64,000 nucleotides of DNA from Pararhodobacter sp. CCB-MM2. Its GTDB lineage: Bacteria; Pseudomonadota; Alphaproteobacteria; Rhodobacterales; Rhodobacteraceae. The stretch's first letter is position 1, and every line of letters starts with the position of its first letter. The stretch lies in the NCBI RefSeq assembly GCF_001691415.1, contig NZ_LRRR01000005.1, forward strand, positions 167,451 through 231,450. The letters are read 5' to 3'. A model generated the notes under the pieces. The model saw only the letters and a program-made list of their open reading frames with translations. It ran no database searches and was not told the DNA's origin. Both the position numbers and the translations under genes were made by a program. Below, piece after piece: positions 28,804-38,260 of the stretch.

Positions 28804-29165
28804 GGCTTTGCACCCCCGCCGGATGGAGCAGGCGCGGGGCCGCTGATCACGGATGATCTCTCGCTGCCGTTGACGGTCGGCATCCGCGGTGTTTTTTTGG
28901 CAAGGTCCAGCTCCATTGTGAGCTGGCCAACCTTGCGCTCCAGTGCGGCGATGCGGACCTCGTATTCGGCGATTACGCTGGCCTTGGCTTCTTCATTTGT
29001 CAGTTCTCCCCGGTCGAACTGCGTCAGCCAAAGCTGGATGAGGTTGGCAGAGAGGTCATGGCTGCGCTGCGCATCGCGGCGTCCGATGATGCCCGCCCTT
29101 ATGTCTTGGCAAAGCTGCAATTTGAACGGTGTCGAATGTCGACGGTAAGGACCTCGGGACGTCAT
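28800..29165 (-). CDS. IS3-family transposase OrfA
   Basis: 121-aa OrfA with a helix-turn-helix ([21 protein letters not shown], then [18 protein letters not shown]) and a helical zipper ([23 protein letters not shown]). The run of seven A bases at the codons for AKK, followed by C, forms an A AAA AAC-type slippery site for -1 frameshifting into OrfB. Without slipping, the protein ends in unrelated sequence after AKKTPRM. I chose the ATG at 29165 ([10 protein letters not shown]). Confidence 0.9.
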   Translation of the reverse strand: MTSRGPYRRHSTPFKLQLCQDIRAGIIGRRDAQRSHDLSANLIQLWLTQFDRGELTNEEAKASVIAEYEVRIAALERKVGQLTMELDLAKKTPRMPTVNGSERSSVISGPAPAPSGGGAKP

Positions 29166-29454
29166 GGGGTTTTCTCCATGCAAGGCCCGTCCAGCGTATC
29201 AGATCTTCAGCCCCCGTGGTCCAGTCCATGGGGTTCACTCCAATAGGGGGTCAGTTTTGCAGGCCAATTGACACCGAACCTGCCCGGGCGCCCGAACGCT
29301 TGCGTCAGCGCGTGGAACCTCAGGTGCACCAGACTCGCCCCTGACTGTGGGACGACTTCTGGGCCGACCGAGGTACCTCAAGCAATCACAGCCAGAGCGC
29401 GGCCAACTTCGTTGCGACGTCCGGACGCTGATCCCCCTGGAGGGGCGCTTGTTC

Positions 29455-30345
29455 TCACGGCACTGAAGCGATATTCATCTTGCCTCGCTCGCGGTCAAGG
29501 AATCTCAAATGCCCGCATTGCCGCACATAGAGTTCAAAGACGCCCGGCCAGTTGAACTCGCAAGGGAACTGCCGATTGGGGGACACGCCGCGTAGCCCCA
29601 GGCGAGAGAACCGGCACAGGACGGCCTCGATCTCCGTCGAGGCGAGGTAACCCAGCGAGGAGAAGGAGTTTGTGCCGTGCAGCCTGTAGCGATAATGCTC
29701 CTGCGGAACAACGACCGGCTCTGTCCACCACAGCGCCTGCAATAAGAAATCCCAGTCATGGCAATACTTCATCGGACTGAAGCGTCCAATCCGATCATAT
29801 AGTTGACGCGAAAACAACAAGTTACCTTTCGAGATCGCCACGTTCAGCCGCATCAGGGCGAACCCGATGCTGGGATCACGCTGGAGCGCCAGCATCTGCC
29901 GCGGCGCGAAGAGTTGGAAATACGGCTCGATCGAGTGGACCTCGTCACGCTTCGTCATGACCTCGACCAGAGAGAACCCCAGTTCCGCACCGGTTTCCGA
30001 CAAGGCTGCCATCAAGGCGCTCACGCGGTCTGGATGATAGAGATCATCAGAATTGATTAGGGCAATATAGCTGCCTTGCGATTCCGAGATGCCGCGGTTG
30101 ATCGCGTCATGTGCGCCAAGATTACGCTCGTTGCGCAGCAGGGCCACACGCCGGAATCGCGCCGCAAAATCGCCCTGCAGCAACGCCTCCGCGCGGGCGA
30201 AGGTATCGTCGGTGGACAGATCATCGACGACGATCAGCTCGATCTCGGGATAGGTCTGAGCATGGATGGAGCGCAGGCAATCCTCGATGAACTCGGCGTG
30301 GCAATAGGCCGGGACGACCACGCTGACCAGCGGCGAAAGCTCCAT
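29455..30345 (-). CDS. Glycosyltransferase family 2
   Basis: 296-aa GT-A glycosyltransferase. The N-terminal VSVVVPAYCHAEFIEDCLRS starts the nucleotide-sugar fold, VVDDLSTDDT follows, and the DxD-like metal site is in ALINSDDLYHPDR. The acceptor part contains MKYCHDWDFLLQALWW, giving a catalytic HDWD. No membrane helix is seen. I chose the ATG at 30345, five bases after the stop of the WbsX-like gene; a longer frame to 30639 would run back into that gene. It is the last gene of the rfb operon on this strand. Donor and acceptor sugars are unknown. Confidence 0.9.
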   Translation of the reverse strand: MELSPLVSVVVPAYCHAEFIEDCLRSIHAQTYPEIELIVVDDLSTDDTFARAEALLQGDFAARFRRVALLRNERNLGAHDAINRGISESQGSYIALINSDDLYHPDRVSALMAALSETGAELGFSLVEVMTKRDEVHSIEPYFQLFAPRQMLALQRDPSIGFALMRLNVAISKGNLLFSRQLYDRIGRFSPMKYCHDWDFLLQALWWTEPVVVPQEHYRYRLHGTNSFSSLGYLASTEIEAVLCRFSRLGLRGVSPNRQFPCEFNWPGVFELYVRQCGHLRFLDRERGKMNIASVP

Positions 30346-30350
30346 GCTTG

Positions 30351-32471
30351 TCACCCGAGTATCAGCGTCAGATCGGTATTGATCGCCAGAGCGCGGCGCG
30401 GACCGACCTCTCCGGGGATCAGGATCTCGACCTCGTAGCGACCGGGCGGCACACCTTGCAGACGGCCCCTCAGGTGGAATCCGCAGCCCTGTGCCCGCGG
30501 ACCCAGCCCGAGTAACGCGACAACGTCGTCCCGCGCCTGACGCGCCGGAACCGAGGCCAGATAACGCTCGCCGCCCATGTCCAGATTGCGCAGCGCGATC
30601 ATCGCTTCGCCACGGGCGACATCGTCGATCAGGAACCACCCCGACAGAGTCACGCCCTGCCAGAGAGGCACCGGCAGCGCCGCGTCCGCAGGGGGGCGGC
30701 GCCCGTTCACCGTTTCGATCTCGAACTTCTGCCCGGTGAGACGTTCGATCCGAAGCATGACGTCGGGGATCGGGACGAAGCCCGACGCCTCGTAGGCGTG
30801 CAGGCCGACCGGGCCCTGTGCGATGAGATCGCTCAGCACCGCATTGGCACGGATCAGGCTTTCGACATAGCGCCGGGTCTCGACCAGCGGATCCGCAGCG
30901 CCTTCGGCCACCGGACGCAACGGCGCCAGCGCCAGGTTGCGTGGAGACACCGCCGCCCGGATGGCCTGAAGCGCCTCATGGCCGTGCCGCCGGTCCGGCT
31001 CCAGATAGGCGCCCTGCGGCCAGTCGTTCCACGAGCGCACGAACACCAGCCGCGCCCCTTCGGGCAGGTGCCCACGAGCTTCACCGACGAGATGGCTCAT
31101 CCAGGTCTCGAACCCGGCAGGCGAGGCTCCGGTATAGAGATTGCCCTGCAGGCCGCGCTGACAGGTCTGATCCCAGCCCGGCAGAGCAGTCCGAAACCGC
31201 AGATGGGCCGCCGGAGTCTCAGAAAGCTCCTGTCGCAACAGATCGGCGTAGTCCCGGATCGCCCCCGTGAAACCGCTGGCGAGGTCGGGGATGCGCGCGT
31301 TGATGGTCGGACACCGTGTGTCGCGGCGCGGATCCTGACAACTGCTGTCACAGCCGTAGGCCTGCGGGTTCGGTGCATCGGGTCCCTCGACGAGACACAG
31401 ATGTAAACCGGGGAAGCCCTCGTCTTGCAGGATCTGGCGCCAGCGCTCCACGGTCGCCGCCGGATGGCGCAACTTTTCCAGACCCTCGACCTGCAGCAAA
31501 GGCGCCCCGTCGATGGTCAGATAACGCTTGGCGCGAAAATAGGGGATCAGAGCATGGATGAAGTCAGTATCGTCGGCATGACCGCGCCGCTGTTCCTGCG
31601 CGAGCCCGTCCGGGCTGCCCTCGACCACCCATGAAAGGCAGAAGTCCAGATCAAGATCCATCGCGACATGACGATCGACCGGCAACACCCCCAGAATCTG
31701 ATCCTCGACGCGATGGATCTCGTAGCAGAATCCGGAGACCCCATAGCGCCGGGCCAGCGCGACCTGATCACTCTGGACCTGATCGATACGCAGGTCGTAA
31801 AATCCCAGATCGGCCGGCAGGTTGGGTTGGCCATGTCCCGGGAACAAGGGCTGGGCTGCGGCGACATCCGCCCAGTCCGCCGCGCCGCTGCCGCGCAAGC
31901 CACCACGTTCGCCATCGGGGGCGAAGACAGTCGTATAGTAAGCGATGACGCCGACCGCGGGGGGCTCGTGGCTCATCTCAGGTGCCAGCAAACCATCGAG
32001 CAAACGTTGCCGCCCGCCCTTGCCGCCCGGGAACTTCGATGGACGCGGCGCAAGAGCTTTGTAGAGCGCCTCGCGCGTGATCGAGCCGACATGCGCCGAT
32101 ATCGGCAAGGACATGCTGGTGCCGAGCACCTCAATGCGCAGGATGTCTGCGATGCGAACCTCGCCCGGACCATCGGCCTTGAGGCGCGTGAGGACCGCCT
32201 CGGCGGCTTTGGGAGCGACGTCGCGCAGCGGTGCCGAGAACCCGGCTGTCACCGGCATGCCGACCAGAGCACCGATGTCGTTGCGGTTGATGTCACAGAC
32301 GGCCCTCAGGACGGCCTGATCATAGAGGTAGATTTCAACCTCGACGGGCGTCCGTGGAGAGGCCGCCTCGATCACCCAGCCAAAGATCCATTCGTCCGTC
32401 ATGCCATCAACGGCGCCGCGGAAACGCGGCCCCTGCTCAAGGTCATTCAGATCCCAGGTGATGTCCGACAT
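30351..32471 (-). CDS. WbsX-like (GH99-like domain) glycan protein
   Basis: 706-aa protein. A central region (about residues 170-500) resembles WbsX proteins of O-antigen loci, with a GH99-like fold: VIAYYTTVFAPDGERG, GFCYEIHRVEDQIL, FCLSWVVEGS and the diagnostic FVRSWNDWPQGAYLEPD. N-terminal (1-120) and C-terminal (600-706) parts look like beta-rich accessory domains; both contain an arginine- and Asp-rich pattern that may be related to each other. WbsX proteins are usually listed as glycosyltransferases, but biochemical proof is scarce. It lies 68 bases downstream of rfbA. Confidence 0.8.
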   Translation of the reverse strand: MSDITWDLNDLEQGPRFRGAVDGMTDEWIFGWVIEAASPRTPVEVEIYLYDQAVLRAVCDINRNDIGALVGMPVTAGFSAPLRDVAPKAAEAVLTRLKADGPGEVRIADILRIEVLGTSMSLPISAHVGSITREALYKALAPRPSKFPGGKGGRQRLLDGLLAPEMSHEPPAVGVIAYYTTVFAPDGERGGLRGSGAADWADVAAAQPLFPGHGQPNLPADLGFYDLRIDQVQSDQVALARRYGVSGFCYEIHRVEDQILGVLPVDRHVAMDLDLDFCLSWVVEGSPDGLAQEQRRGHADDTDFIHALIPYFRAKRYLTIDGAPLLQVEGLEKLRHPAATVERWRQILQDEGFPGLHLCLVEGPDAPNPQAYGCDSSCQDPRRDTRCPTINARIPDLASGFTGAIRDYADLLRQELSETPAAHLRFRTALPGWDQTCQRGLQGNLYTGASPAGFETWMSHLVGEARGHLPEGARLVFVRSWNDWPQGAYLEPDRRHGHEALQAIRAAVSPRNLALAPLRPVAEGAADPLVETRRYVESLIRANAVLSDLIAQGPVGLHAYEASGFVPIPDVMLRIERLTGQKFEIETVNGRRPPADAALPVPLWQGVTLSGWFLIDDVARGEAMIALRNLDMGGERYLASVPARQARDDVVALLGLGPRAQGCGFHLRGRLQGVPPGRYEVEILIPGEVGPRRALAINTDLTLILG

Positions 32472-32539
32472 TGCTTTCTCGTCGCGAAGTCAATGAGGTC
32501 TCCGCCACGGATCGTGCCGAAGACCACAGGTCAGGGCCG

Positions 32540-33430
32540 TCAGCTGTCGAGCAGCCGATCCAGATAGGCGCCATACGCGTTCTTGCCGAACTTGCGCGCC
32601 CGCCCGCGCAACGCCTCAGGCGTGATCCAGCCCTGTTCGAAGGCAATCTCATCGGGGCTACCCGTCTGCATTCCTTGCCGCAACTCCAGTGTGCGCACAA
32701 AATTCCCGGCGTCGAGCAGGCTTCCATGGGTGCCCGTATCGAACCACGCATAGCCGCGGCCCATCAGCTCTACCGACAGGCTGCCTTCGGCGAGATACAT
32801 CTCCAGCAGAGAGGTGATTTCCAACTCGCCACGGGCGGACGGCGTGACGTTACGCGCCTTGGCCGAGGCCGTGCCATCCATGAAATAGAGCCCGGTCACC
32901 GCGTAGTTGGACGCCGGTTTCGCCGGTTTCTCGATGATGCTCTCGACCTTGCCATCGGCATCGAAACTGACGACGCCGTAGCGCTCAGGATCCGAGACAT
33001 GATAGCCGAAGACAGTCGCCCCCGCCTCCTGCGCCGAGGCGGCCCGCAGCTGCCGCGTCAGCCCGTGTCCATAATAGATGTTGTCGCCCAGGATCATGGC
33101 CGATGGACTGCCTGCGAGGAAGTCCTCGGCCAGCAGATAGGCCTGTGCCAAGCCGTCGGGACTTTCCTGCACGAGCCACGTCAACGAGATGCCCCATTGC
33201 GAGCCATCCCCCAGCGTGCGCTGAAACTGGTCGCGGTCATGCGGGGTGGTGATGATCGCGATTTCGCGGATCCCCGCCAGCATGAGCACGCTGAGGGGAT
33301 AGTAGATCATCGGCTTGTCATAGACCGGCAGGAGTTGCTTTGAGACTCCGATGGTCAAAGGATAAAGACGCGTTCCCGAGCCGCCGGCCAAAATGATGCC
33401 TTTGCGTGTGCTCGACGAAGAAGAAGTCAT
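32540..33430 (-). CDS. rfbA: Glucose-1-phosphate thymidylyltransferase
   Basis: 296-aa enzyme that forms dTDP-glucose from glucose-1-phosphate and dTTP, first step to dTDP-L-rhamnose. The nucleotide-binding signature GIILAGGSGTRLYPLT is at the N-terminus, then VSKQLLPVYDKPMIYYPLS, the metal Asp in ILGDNIYYG, and EKPAKPASNYAVTGLYF, all typical of RmlA. Length is normal. Its start overlaps the stop of rfbD (ATGA). Confidence 0.97.
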   Translation of the reverse strand: MTSSSSSTRKGIILAGGSGTRLYPLTIGVSKQLLPVYDKPMIYYPLSVLMLAGIREIAIITTPHDRDQFQRTLGDGSQWGISLTWLVQESPDGLAQAYLLAEDFLAGSPSAMILGDNIYYGHGLTRQLRAASAQEAGATVFGYHVSDPERYGVVSFDADGKVESIIEKPAKPASNYAVTGLYFMDGTASAKARNVTPSARGELEITSLLEMYLAEGSLSVELMGRGYAWFDTGTHGSLLDAGNFVRTLELRQGMQTGSPDEIAFEQGWITPEALRGRARKFGKNAYGAYLDRLLDS

Positions 33431-34278
33431 GAAATAGCTCCGAGGTCTGTCAATGCCTCCTGAACTGCTACTCTCCAGTCGGGACGGTCAAGCCCGAAAA
33501 CCGACAGCGACGCGCAATCCATGCGGGAATTCGCCGGCCGCTTCGCAGGGGTCGGGTACGCACTGGTCGGAATGTCACCAATCGTGCAGGCGAGCCCCGC
33601 CTGGATCATGATCTCGCGCGCGAAGTCGGCCCACGAGACATCCGGCGCGCCCGAGAAATGATAGGTCCCGGTCTTCTCCGGATCGTCCTGCAGCTGGTGC
33701 GCGATGGCAAGGCACGCTGCGGCAATCGCGCGGGCCGGCGTCGGGCCCCCGACCTGATCCGCGACGACGGTCAGCGCCTCACGCTCGCGGCCGAGCCTGA
33801 GCATTGTCTTCAGGAAATTGTTGCCATGGGCCGAGAATACCCACGATGTGCGCAGGATCGCATGCGGGCCACCTGCCGCCCTCACGGCCTGTTCGCCGGC
33901 CAGCTTGGTGCGCCCATACGCCCCGAGCGGCCCCGTCGGATCATCGGGTTTGAAGGCGTCTTCGCCCGTCCCGTCGAACACGTAATCGGTGGAGATGTGG
34001 ACGAAGGGCACCCCCAAAGCCGCGCAGGCCTCGGCCATCGCGCCGGGGGCCTGTCCGTTGACCACCAAAGCCGCGTCTTCCTCGGCCTCGGCGCGGTCGA
34101 CGGCAGTCCAAGCGGCGGCGTTGATCACCGCCGAGGGGCGGAAGGTTCGAATGGCCTCCGCGCAGCGCTCAGGCTCGGAAAGATCCGCCTCAGCACGGCC
34201 CAGATACCGGGCCTCTGGCGCGATCCTCTGCAACTCCAAGGCGACTTGCCCGGTCGTTCCGAAGATGAGAAGGGTCAT
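33427..34278 (-). CDS. rfbD: dTDP-4-dehydrorhamnose reductase
   Basis: 283-aa SDR-family enzyme, last step of dTDP-L-rhamnose synthesis. The Rossmann motif reads LIFGTTGQVALEL, followed by the catalytic Thr/Tyr/Lys set in ISTDYVFDGT and YGRTKLAGE. The family C-terminus (RPANSRMDCASL) is present. I chose the ATG at 34278; a longer frame to 34359 lacks similarity. It overlaps rfbA by four bases. An interval of 114 bases separates it from rfbB. Confidence 0.96.
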   Translation of the reverse strand: MTLLIFGTTGQVALELQRIAPEARYLGRAEADLSEPERCAEAIRTFRPSAVINAAAWTAVDRAEAEEDAALVVNGQAPGAMAEACAALGVPFVHISTDYVFDGTGEDAFKPDDPTGPLGAYGRTKLAGEQAVRAAGGPHAILRTSWVFSAHGNNFLKTMLRLGREREALTVVADQVGGPTPARAIAAACLAIAHQLQDDPEKTGTYHFSGAPDVSWADFAREIMIQAGLACTIGDIPTSAYPTPAKRPANSRMDCASLSVFGLDRPDWRVAVQEALTDLGAIS

Positions 34279-34392
34279 GACTACTCCTGTCGCCTGTGCG
34301 TCTTCAGGCGGATGAACGGATGGAGGCCGGATCGTCGGGGGGCAGTCCCCTTGGCCCATGAGGCCCGACCGCCAAGCGGCCGGGCGCCATCC

Positions 34393-35442
34393 TTATGCCT
34401 TGGTCCCGAGCCGCTGCCCCACGCCCTGCCGCACCTGCAGCGGGCGCCACCAGGCCTCGTTGTCGAGATACCAGCGCACGGTGCGCTCCAGCCCCTGCTC
34501 GACCGTCACCGAGGGACGCCAGCCCAGTTCCTCACGGATACGCGTCGGGTCGATCGCATAGCGGGCGTCATGGCCCGGACGATCGGCGACGAAGGTGATC
34601 TGCTCGGCGTAGGACCCGTCGGCCTTCGGCTGCAGCCGGTCGAGGATCGCGCAAAGCGCCTTGACCAGTTCCAGATTGGTCCGCTCGTTCTCGCCGCCGA
34701 TGTTGTAGCTGCGGCCCAATGCGCCCTTCTCGACGACCAGCAGCAGCGCGTCGGCATGGTCTTCGACGAACAACCAGTCGCGGATGTTCTGGCCGTTGCC
34801 ATAGATCGGCAGCGGCTTTCCGGCCAAGGCATTGAGGATGATCACCGGGACCAACTTCTCGGGGAAGTGGTAGGGGCCGTAATTGTTCGAGCAATTGGTC
34901 AGCACGACCGGCAGGCCATAGGTCTCGTGCCAAGCGCGGACAAGGTGGTCCGATGCCGCCTTCGACGACGAGTAAGGGCTGCGCGGATCGTAGGGCGTGT
35001 CCTCGGTGAATTTCACCGCCGGATCCGCGGGCAGAGAGCCGAAGACCTCGTCCGTCGAGATATGGTGGAAGCGGAAGCTCTCGGGCCGGCCCTTGCGGGT
35101 CCAGTAGGTCCGCGCGGCCTCCAGCATGTTGTAGGTGCCGGTGATGTTGGTCTCGATGAAATCGCCCGGACCGTCAATCGAGCGATCGACATGGCTTTCC
35201 GCTGCGAGATGCATCACCGCATCGGGTTCGTGTTCGGCAAAGATCCGGTCCAGCGCCGCACGATCCCGGATATCGGCCTGCTCGAAGCGATAAAGCGGGC
35301 TGTCGGCCACGGGCGCCACGTTGTCGAGGCAGGCGGCATAGGTCAGCGCGTCGAGGTTCACGACCTCATGGCCCCGCGACACCGCGAGGCGCACTACGGC
35401 CGAGCCGATGAAGCCCGCACCACCAGTGACGAGCAGTTTCAT
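34393..35442 (-). CDS. rfbB: dTDP-glucose 4,6-dehydratase
   Basis: 349-aa extended SDR enzyme making dTDP-4-keto-6-deoxyglucose. It starts [17 protein letters not shown] (NAD site), then [13 protein letters not shown], the active-site [10 protein letters not shown], and the [23 protein letters not shown] catalytic Tyr-Lys helix. [17 protein letters not shown] is diagnostic for RmlB. Its start overlaps the rfbC stop (ATGA). Confidence 0.97.
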   Translation of the reverse strand: MKLLVTGGAGFIGSAVVRLAVSRGHEVVNLDALTYAACLDNVAPVADSPLYRFEQADIRDRAALDRIFAEHEPDAVMHLAAESHVDRSIDGPGDFIETNITGTYNMLEAARTYWTRKGRPESFRFHHISTDEVFGSLPADPAVKFTEDTPYDPRSPYSSSKAASDHLVRAWHETYGLPVVLTNCSNNYGPYHFPEKLVPVIILNALAGKPLPIYGNGQNIRDWLFVEDHADALLLVVEKGALGRSYNIGGENERTNLELVKALCAILDRLQPKADGSYAEQITFVADRPGHDARYAIDPTRIREELGWRPSVTVEQGLERTVRWYLDNEAWWRPLQVRQGVGQRLGTKA

Positions 35443-36011
35443 GCCGCGCCCTCCCAGACGAAAGGCGTGTCTAAATCGGCAAGACCGGGCGCAGTGCTGT
35501 CCTTGGCCGAGAGTTGCGGCGCCTCGCCGGGCGCCAGCGGCCAGTCGATACCGATCGTCGGATCATCCCAACGGATGCCGCCATCACAATCCGGGGCATA
35601 GACATCCGTGCATTTGTACTGCACTTCGCAATCCGGCGTCAGGGTCAGGAAGCCGTGCAGGAACCCCTTGGGCACAAGCAATTGCCGGCCGTTCTCGGCC
35701 GTCAGCTCGACGCCGGTCCAGCGGCCATAATGCGGAGAGCCGCGACGGATATCGACGGCCACGTCGAAGATCGCGCCGCGCGTGCAGCGCACCAATTTGT
35801 CCTGCGCATGCGGCGGGCGCTGGTAGTGCAGCCCGCGCAGCGTGCCTTTGGCAGCCGAGAACGAGTGATTGTCCTGGACGAAGTCGAGGCGCAGCCCGGC
35901 CTCCGCCATCCGAGACGCATTCCAGGTTTCGCTGAACCATCCACGGCTGTCCCCGAAACGGGCGGGCTCGAAGATGAGAACATCGGGAAGGGCAGTCTTT
36001 TCGATCTTCAC
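35439..36011 (-). CDS. rfbC: dTDP-4-dehydrorhamnose 3,5-epimerase
   Basis: 190-aa cupin epimerase, normal length. Signature elements: [32 protein letters not shown] with the catalytic His, [32 protein letters not shown] and [11 protein letters not shown]. It is the first gene of the rfbC-rfbB-rfbD-rfbA run on this strand, so the promoter should lie between 36012 and 36160. Confidence 0.97.
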   Translation of the reverse strand: MKIEKTALPDVLIFEPARFGDSRGWFSETWNASRMAEAGLRLDFVQDNHSFSAAKGTLRGLHYQRPPHAQDKLVRCTRGAIFDVAVDIRRGSPHYGRWTGVELTAENGRQLLVPKGFLHGFLTLTPDCEVQYKCTDVYAPDCDGGIRWDDPTIGIDWPLAPGEAPQLSAKDSTAPGLADLDTPFVWEGAA

Positions 36012-36164
36012 AGGGAAAACACCAGTTTGAAATTGACGTTATAAGACAGTGAGTTGTCTCAAAGGGTGGTGCAGGTCGTCGGGACCATAACAGGACGGCC
36101 CCGAGACGTGAAGGCGCAATCAGGCCGCGCGCGCCCGCCTCCTGCAGGCGCATGCACCGCTCGC

Positions 36165-36518
36165 TCAGAGATCGCCCTTGCCAGCGCTATCCGAGGCCGT
36201 GGCCTTCATGCGCCCTTGGCCATGCGCTTGCCCGGGTCCCTGATCGCGCCTCTTGCCAGCACCCTTCGCGCCGGCCCCGCCGCGCAGGCCCTTTCCCTTG
36301 CCCTGCCCTTTGGCACCGCCTTCACCGCTCACGGCAGCCATGGCAGCCCCTTGGGCGACGCCCGCCTCCGCACTGCGTTTGCCGCGGTTAGCCTTGCCCA
36401 TGCGGGCCTTGCCACCATCGCCTGCGCGCTTCGCGCCGCCGGCTTTGCCGCCACCGCCCTTGCCAGCCCCCAACTTTCCAGCGCCACGCTTACCGCCGCC
36501 GCCCGTCGCGGCACTGGT
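36165..36518 (-). pseudogene. Lys/Gly/Ala-rich protein, truncated by IS3
   Basis: The minus-strand frame ending at 36165 encodes about 117 residues of low-complexity basic sequence (repeats such as GAGKGGGGKAGG and AKGQGKGKGLRGG). It is cut at its 5' side by the left end of the IS3 copy at 36520, and no continuation exists beyond the IS. The composition recalls basic tails of nucleic-acid-binding proteins, but I do not recognise it. The bias could also be a chance reading of GC-rich DNA. Confidence 0.4.
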
Positions 36519-36578
36519 CTGCCCCCTGAAAAGTGGTCCTCCCTGGAGTAGGCTTTGGAGCCGTATGGAGGACGAAGA

Positions 36579-36894
36579 ATGGGACAGAAGAGACATAAGC
36601 CTGAGGAGATCGTCGCGAAGCTTCGGCAGGTCGACGTGCTGGTATCGCAAGGCCGATCGGTGGCCGAAGCGGTGCGGTCGATCGGGGGTGAGGCATGAGC
36701 ACGCCATAGGTCCGAGTGCCATGCCGAACCAGTTCACCTATTACCGCTGGCGCAAGGAGTTCGGCGGGCTGAAGACCGACCAGGTGAAGCGCCTCAAAGA
36801 GCTCGAGAAGGAGAACGAGCGGCTGCGGAAGGCGGTTTCCGATCTCACGCTCGAGAAGCTGATCCTCCGGGAGGCCGCCTCGGGAAACTTCTGA
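36579..36894 (+). pseudogene. IS3 OrfA, disrupted
   Basis: The ATG at 36579 opens the expected OrfA (GQKRHKPEEIVAKLRQ ... VAEAVRSIG), but after SIG the frame meets a TGA within four codons. The rest of OrfA (FTYYRWRKEFGGLKTDQV ... LEKLILREAASGNF) follows in another phase to 36894. About 45 extra bases around 36687-36732 stand where homologues have only three or four codons, so a small insertion broke the gene. Confidence 0.8.
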
Positions 36895-37783
36895 GCCCCG
36901 CTCGCCGTCGGGCCTATGTCGAGCATGTCCGGCAGAAGTTCGGCGTGTCGGAACGGTTTGCCTGTCGGGTGCTCGGCCAGCATCGTTCGACCCAGCGCAA
37001 AGCCCCACGCGGCCGGGCCGATGAAGACGCGCTGACTGCGGACATCGTCGCGCTGGCCAGCCAGTATGGGCGCTACGGCTATCGCCGGATCGCAGCCATG
37101 CTGCGAGATGCTGGCTGGGCCGTGAACGTGAAGCGCGTCGAGCGGATCTGGCGACGGGAGGGGCTGAAGGTTCCCCAGAAGCAACCAAGGAAAGGCCGGC
37201 TCTGGCTGAATGACGGGTCGTGCATCCGTCTGCGGCCGGAGCGTCCGAACCACGTCTGGTCCTACGACTTCGTCGAGAGCCGGACGCATGATGGAAGGAA
37301 GTTCCGCATGCTCAATGTCATAGACGAGTTCACCCGGGAGTGCCTGGCGATCAGGATCGACCGGAAGCTTAATTCGACCGCCGTGATCGATGTCCTGACC
37401 GACCTGTTCATCCTTCGCGGCGTGCCGGGTCATGTTCGCTCGGACAACGGCCAGAGTTCATCGCAAAGGCGGTGCGCGACTGGATCGACGCGGTGGGCGC
37501 GAAGACGGCATTCATTGAGCCCGGCAGCCCATGGGAGAACGGCTACTGCGAGAGCTTCAACTCGAAGCTCCGTGACGAGCTGCTCAATGGCGAGATCTTC
37601 TACTCCCTGGCGGAGGCTCGCGCCGTGATCGAGGCATGGCGGGTCCACTACAATACGGTCAGGCCTCACTCATCGCTCGGATATCGGCCGCCGACGCCGG
37701 AGGCTGTCCACTGGCCGTCTCGCCGGCGCGGATCAGCCCCGCCGCAGGCATCCGCATTGGCACGGATACCTGTCATGCACTAA
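36891..37783 (+). pseudogene. IS3 OrfB, frameshifted
   Basis: The first part reads SPARRRAYVEHVRQKFGVSE through RPNHVWSYDFVESRTHDG and ends in VRSDNGQ near 37455. The second part continues one phase over with VRDWIDAVGAKTAFIEPGSPW and the Glu-bearing ENGYCESFNSKLRDELL. Homologues read SDNGPEFIAKAVRDW here, so one base is missing near 37453. The break lies between the second Asp and the Glu of the catalytic triad, so the product is inactive. Confidence 0.88.
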
Positions 37784-37812
37784 AATTGATACCGGACCAC
37801 CCGATAGGGGCA

Positions 37813-38257
37813 GGCCACCACCTCGGATATTCCGGCGCTGCTGAAACGCTCGGACATCCTGATCCTGCCGTCGAACAACGAGGGGCTGGCCCTCGTCTGC
37901 TACGAGGCGGTCGAGCATGGCTGCATCCCGATCTCGACGGATGTCGGCTCGCAATCCGAGATCGTCCCCGAAGGCCTGTTGGTCCCGCTCGCCTCGATGG
38001 CCTGTGTGCGCGAGACCGTACGCGTCGTCGACCGGCTGTGGCGCGACGAGGCCTTCCTCGCCGCCCAGCACGCGGCGCTGAACGCCTGCCACCACCGGCT
38101 TGCGGCGGATCCGACGGCGGAGGAGGTGATCTCGGGCCTTTATCGCCAGACCCTCGCCCGGATCGAAGCCGAGGACGAAGCGCTTGGCGCTCTGCCGGCT
38201 CAGGCCGAGGGCGGCTCTGCCCCTCGGACGAACGCGCATCACGATATCGAGGCCTGA
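37813..38257 (+). pseudogene. Glycosyltransferase family 4, C-terminal fragment
   Basis: Immediately after the IS3 right end the plus frame encodes the end of a GT-B glycosyltransferase: DIPALLKRSDILILPSNNEGLA, LVCYEAVEHGCIPISTDVG and SEIVPEGLLVPLAS. The EGLALVCYEAVEHG section is the donor-binding ExxxxxxxE region. The N-terminal two thirds are missing. A late TTG at 37979 could not make an active enzyme. The next GT2 gene begins three bases after its stop, showing that both once belonged to one operon. Confidence 0.88.
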
Positions 38258-38260
38258 TCC

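Larger units (their letters stand above)
27949..29261 (-). mobile_element. IS3-family element, apparently intact
   Basis: Inverted ends are nearly identical over 30 or more bases: 27968-28000 beginning TGGAGTGAACCCCATGGACT and the reverse complement ending at 29242. Weaker matching (TGCAACTTTGACCCC against TGCAAAACTGACCCC) extends the ends to 27949 and 29261. It encodes OrfA (28800-29165) and OrfB (28009-28803), overlapping by four bases, with a frameshift site near 28889. I see no clear target duplication. This is the only copy in the window that looks capable of transposition. Confidence 0.88.
36520..37812 (+). mobile_element. IS3-family element, inactivated
   Basis: Imperfect inverted ends: 36520 onward (TGCCCCCTGAAAAGTGGTCC) and the reverse complement ending at 37812 (TGCCCCTATCGGGTGGTCC). 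It contains orfA and orfB on the plus strand, both damaged. No target duplication is seen, and the genes on both sides are truncated and unrelated, so the insertion was followed by a deletion or came with recombination between copies. Confidence 0.85.

Noticed and set aside
22187..29261. Composite transposon bounded by IS3 copies
   Set aside because: The IS3 copies belong to different types with different terminal repeats and several are remnants, so they cannot act as one unit.
36520..37812. Active IS3 transposase
   Set aside because: OrfA has an early stop and OrfB a one-base deletion within the catalytic domain.
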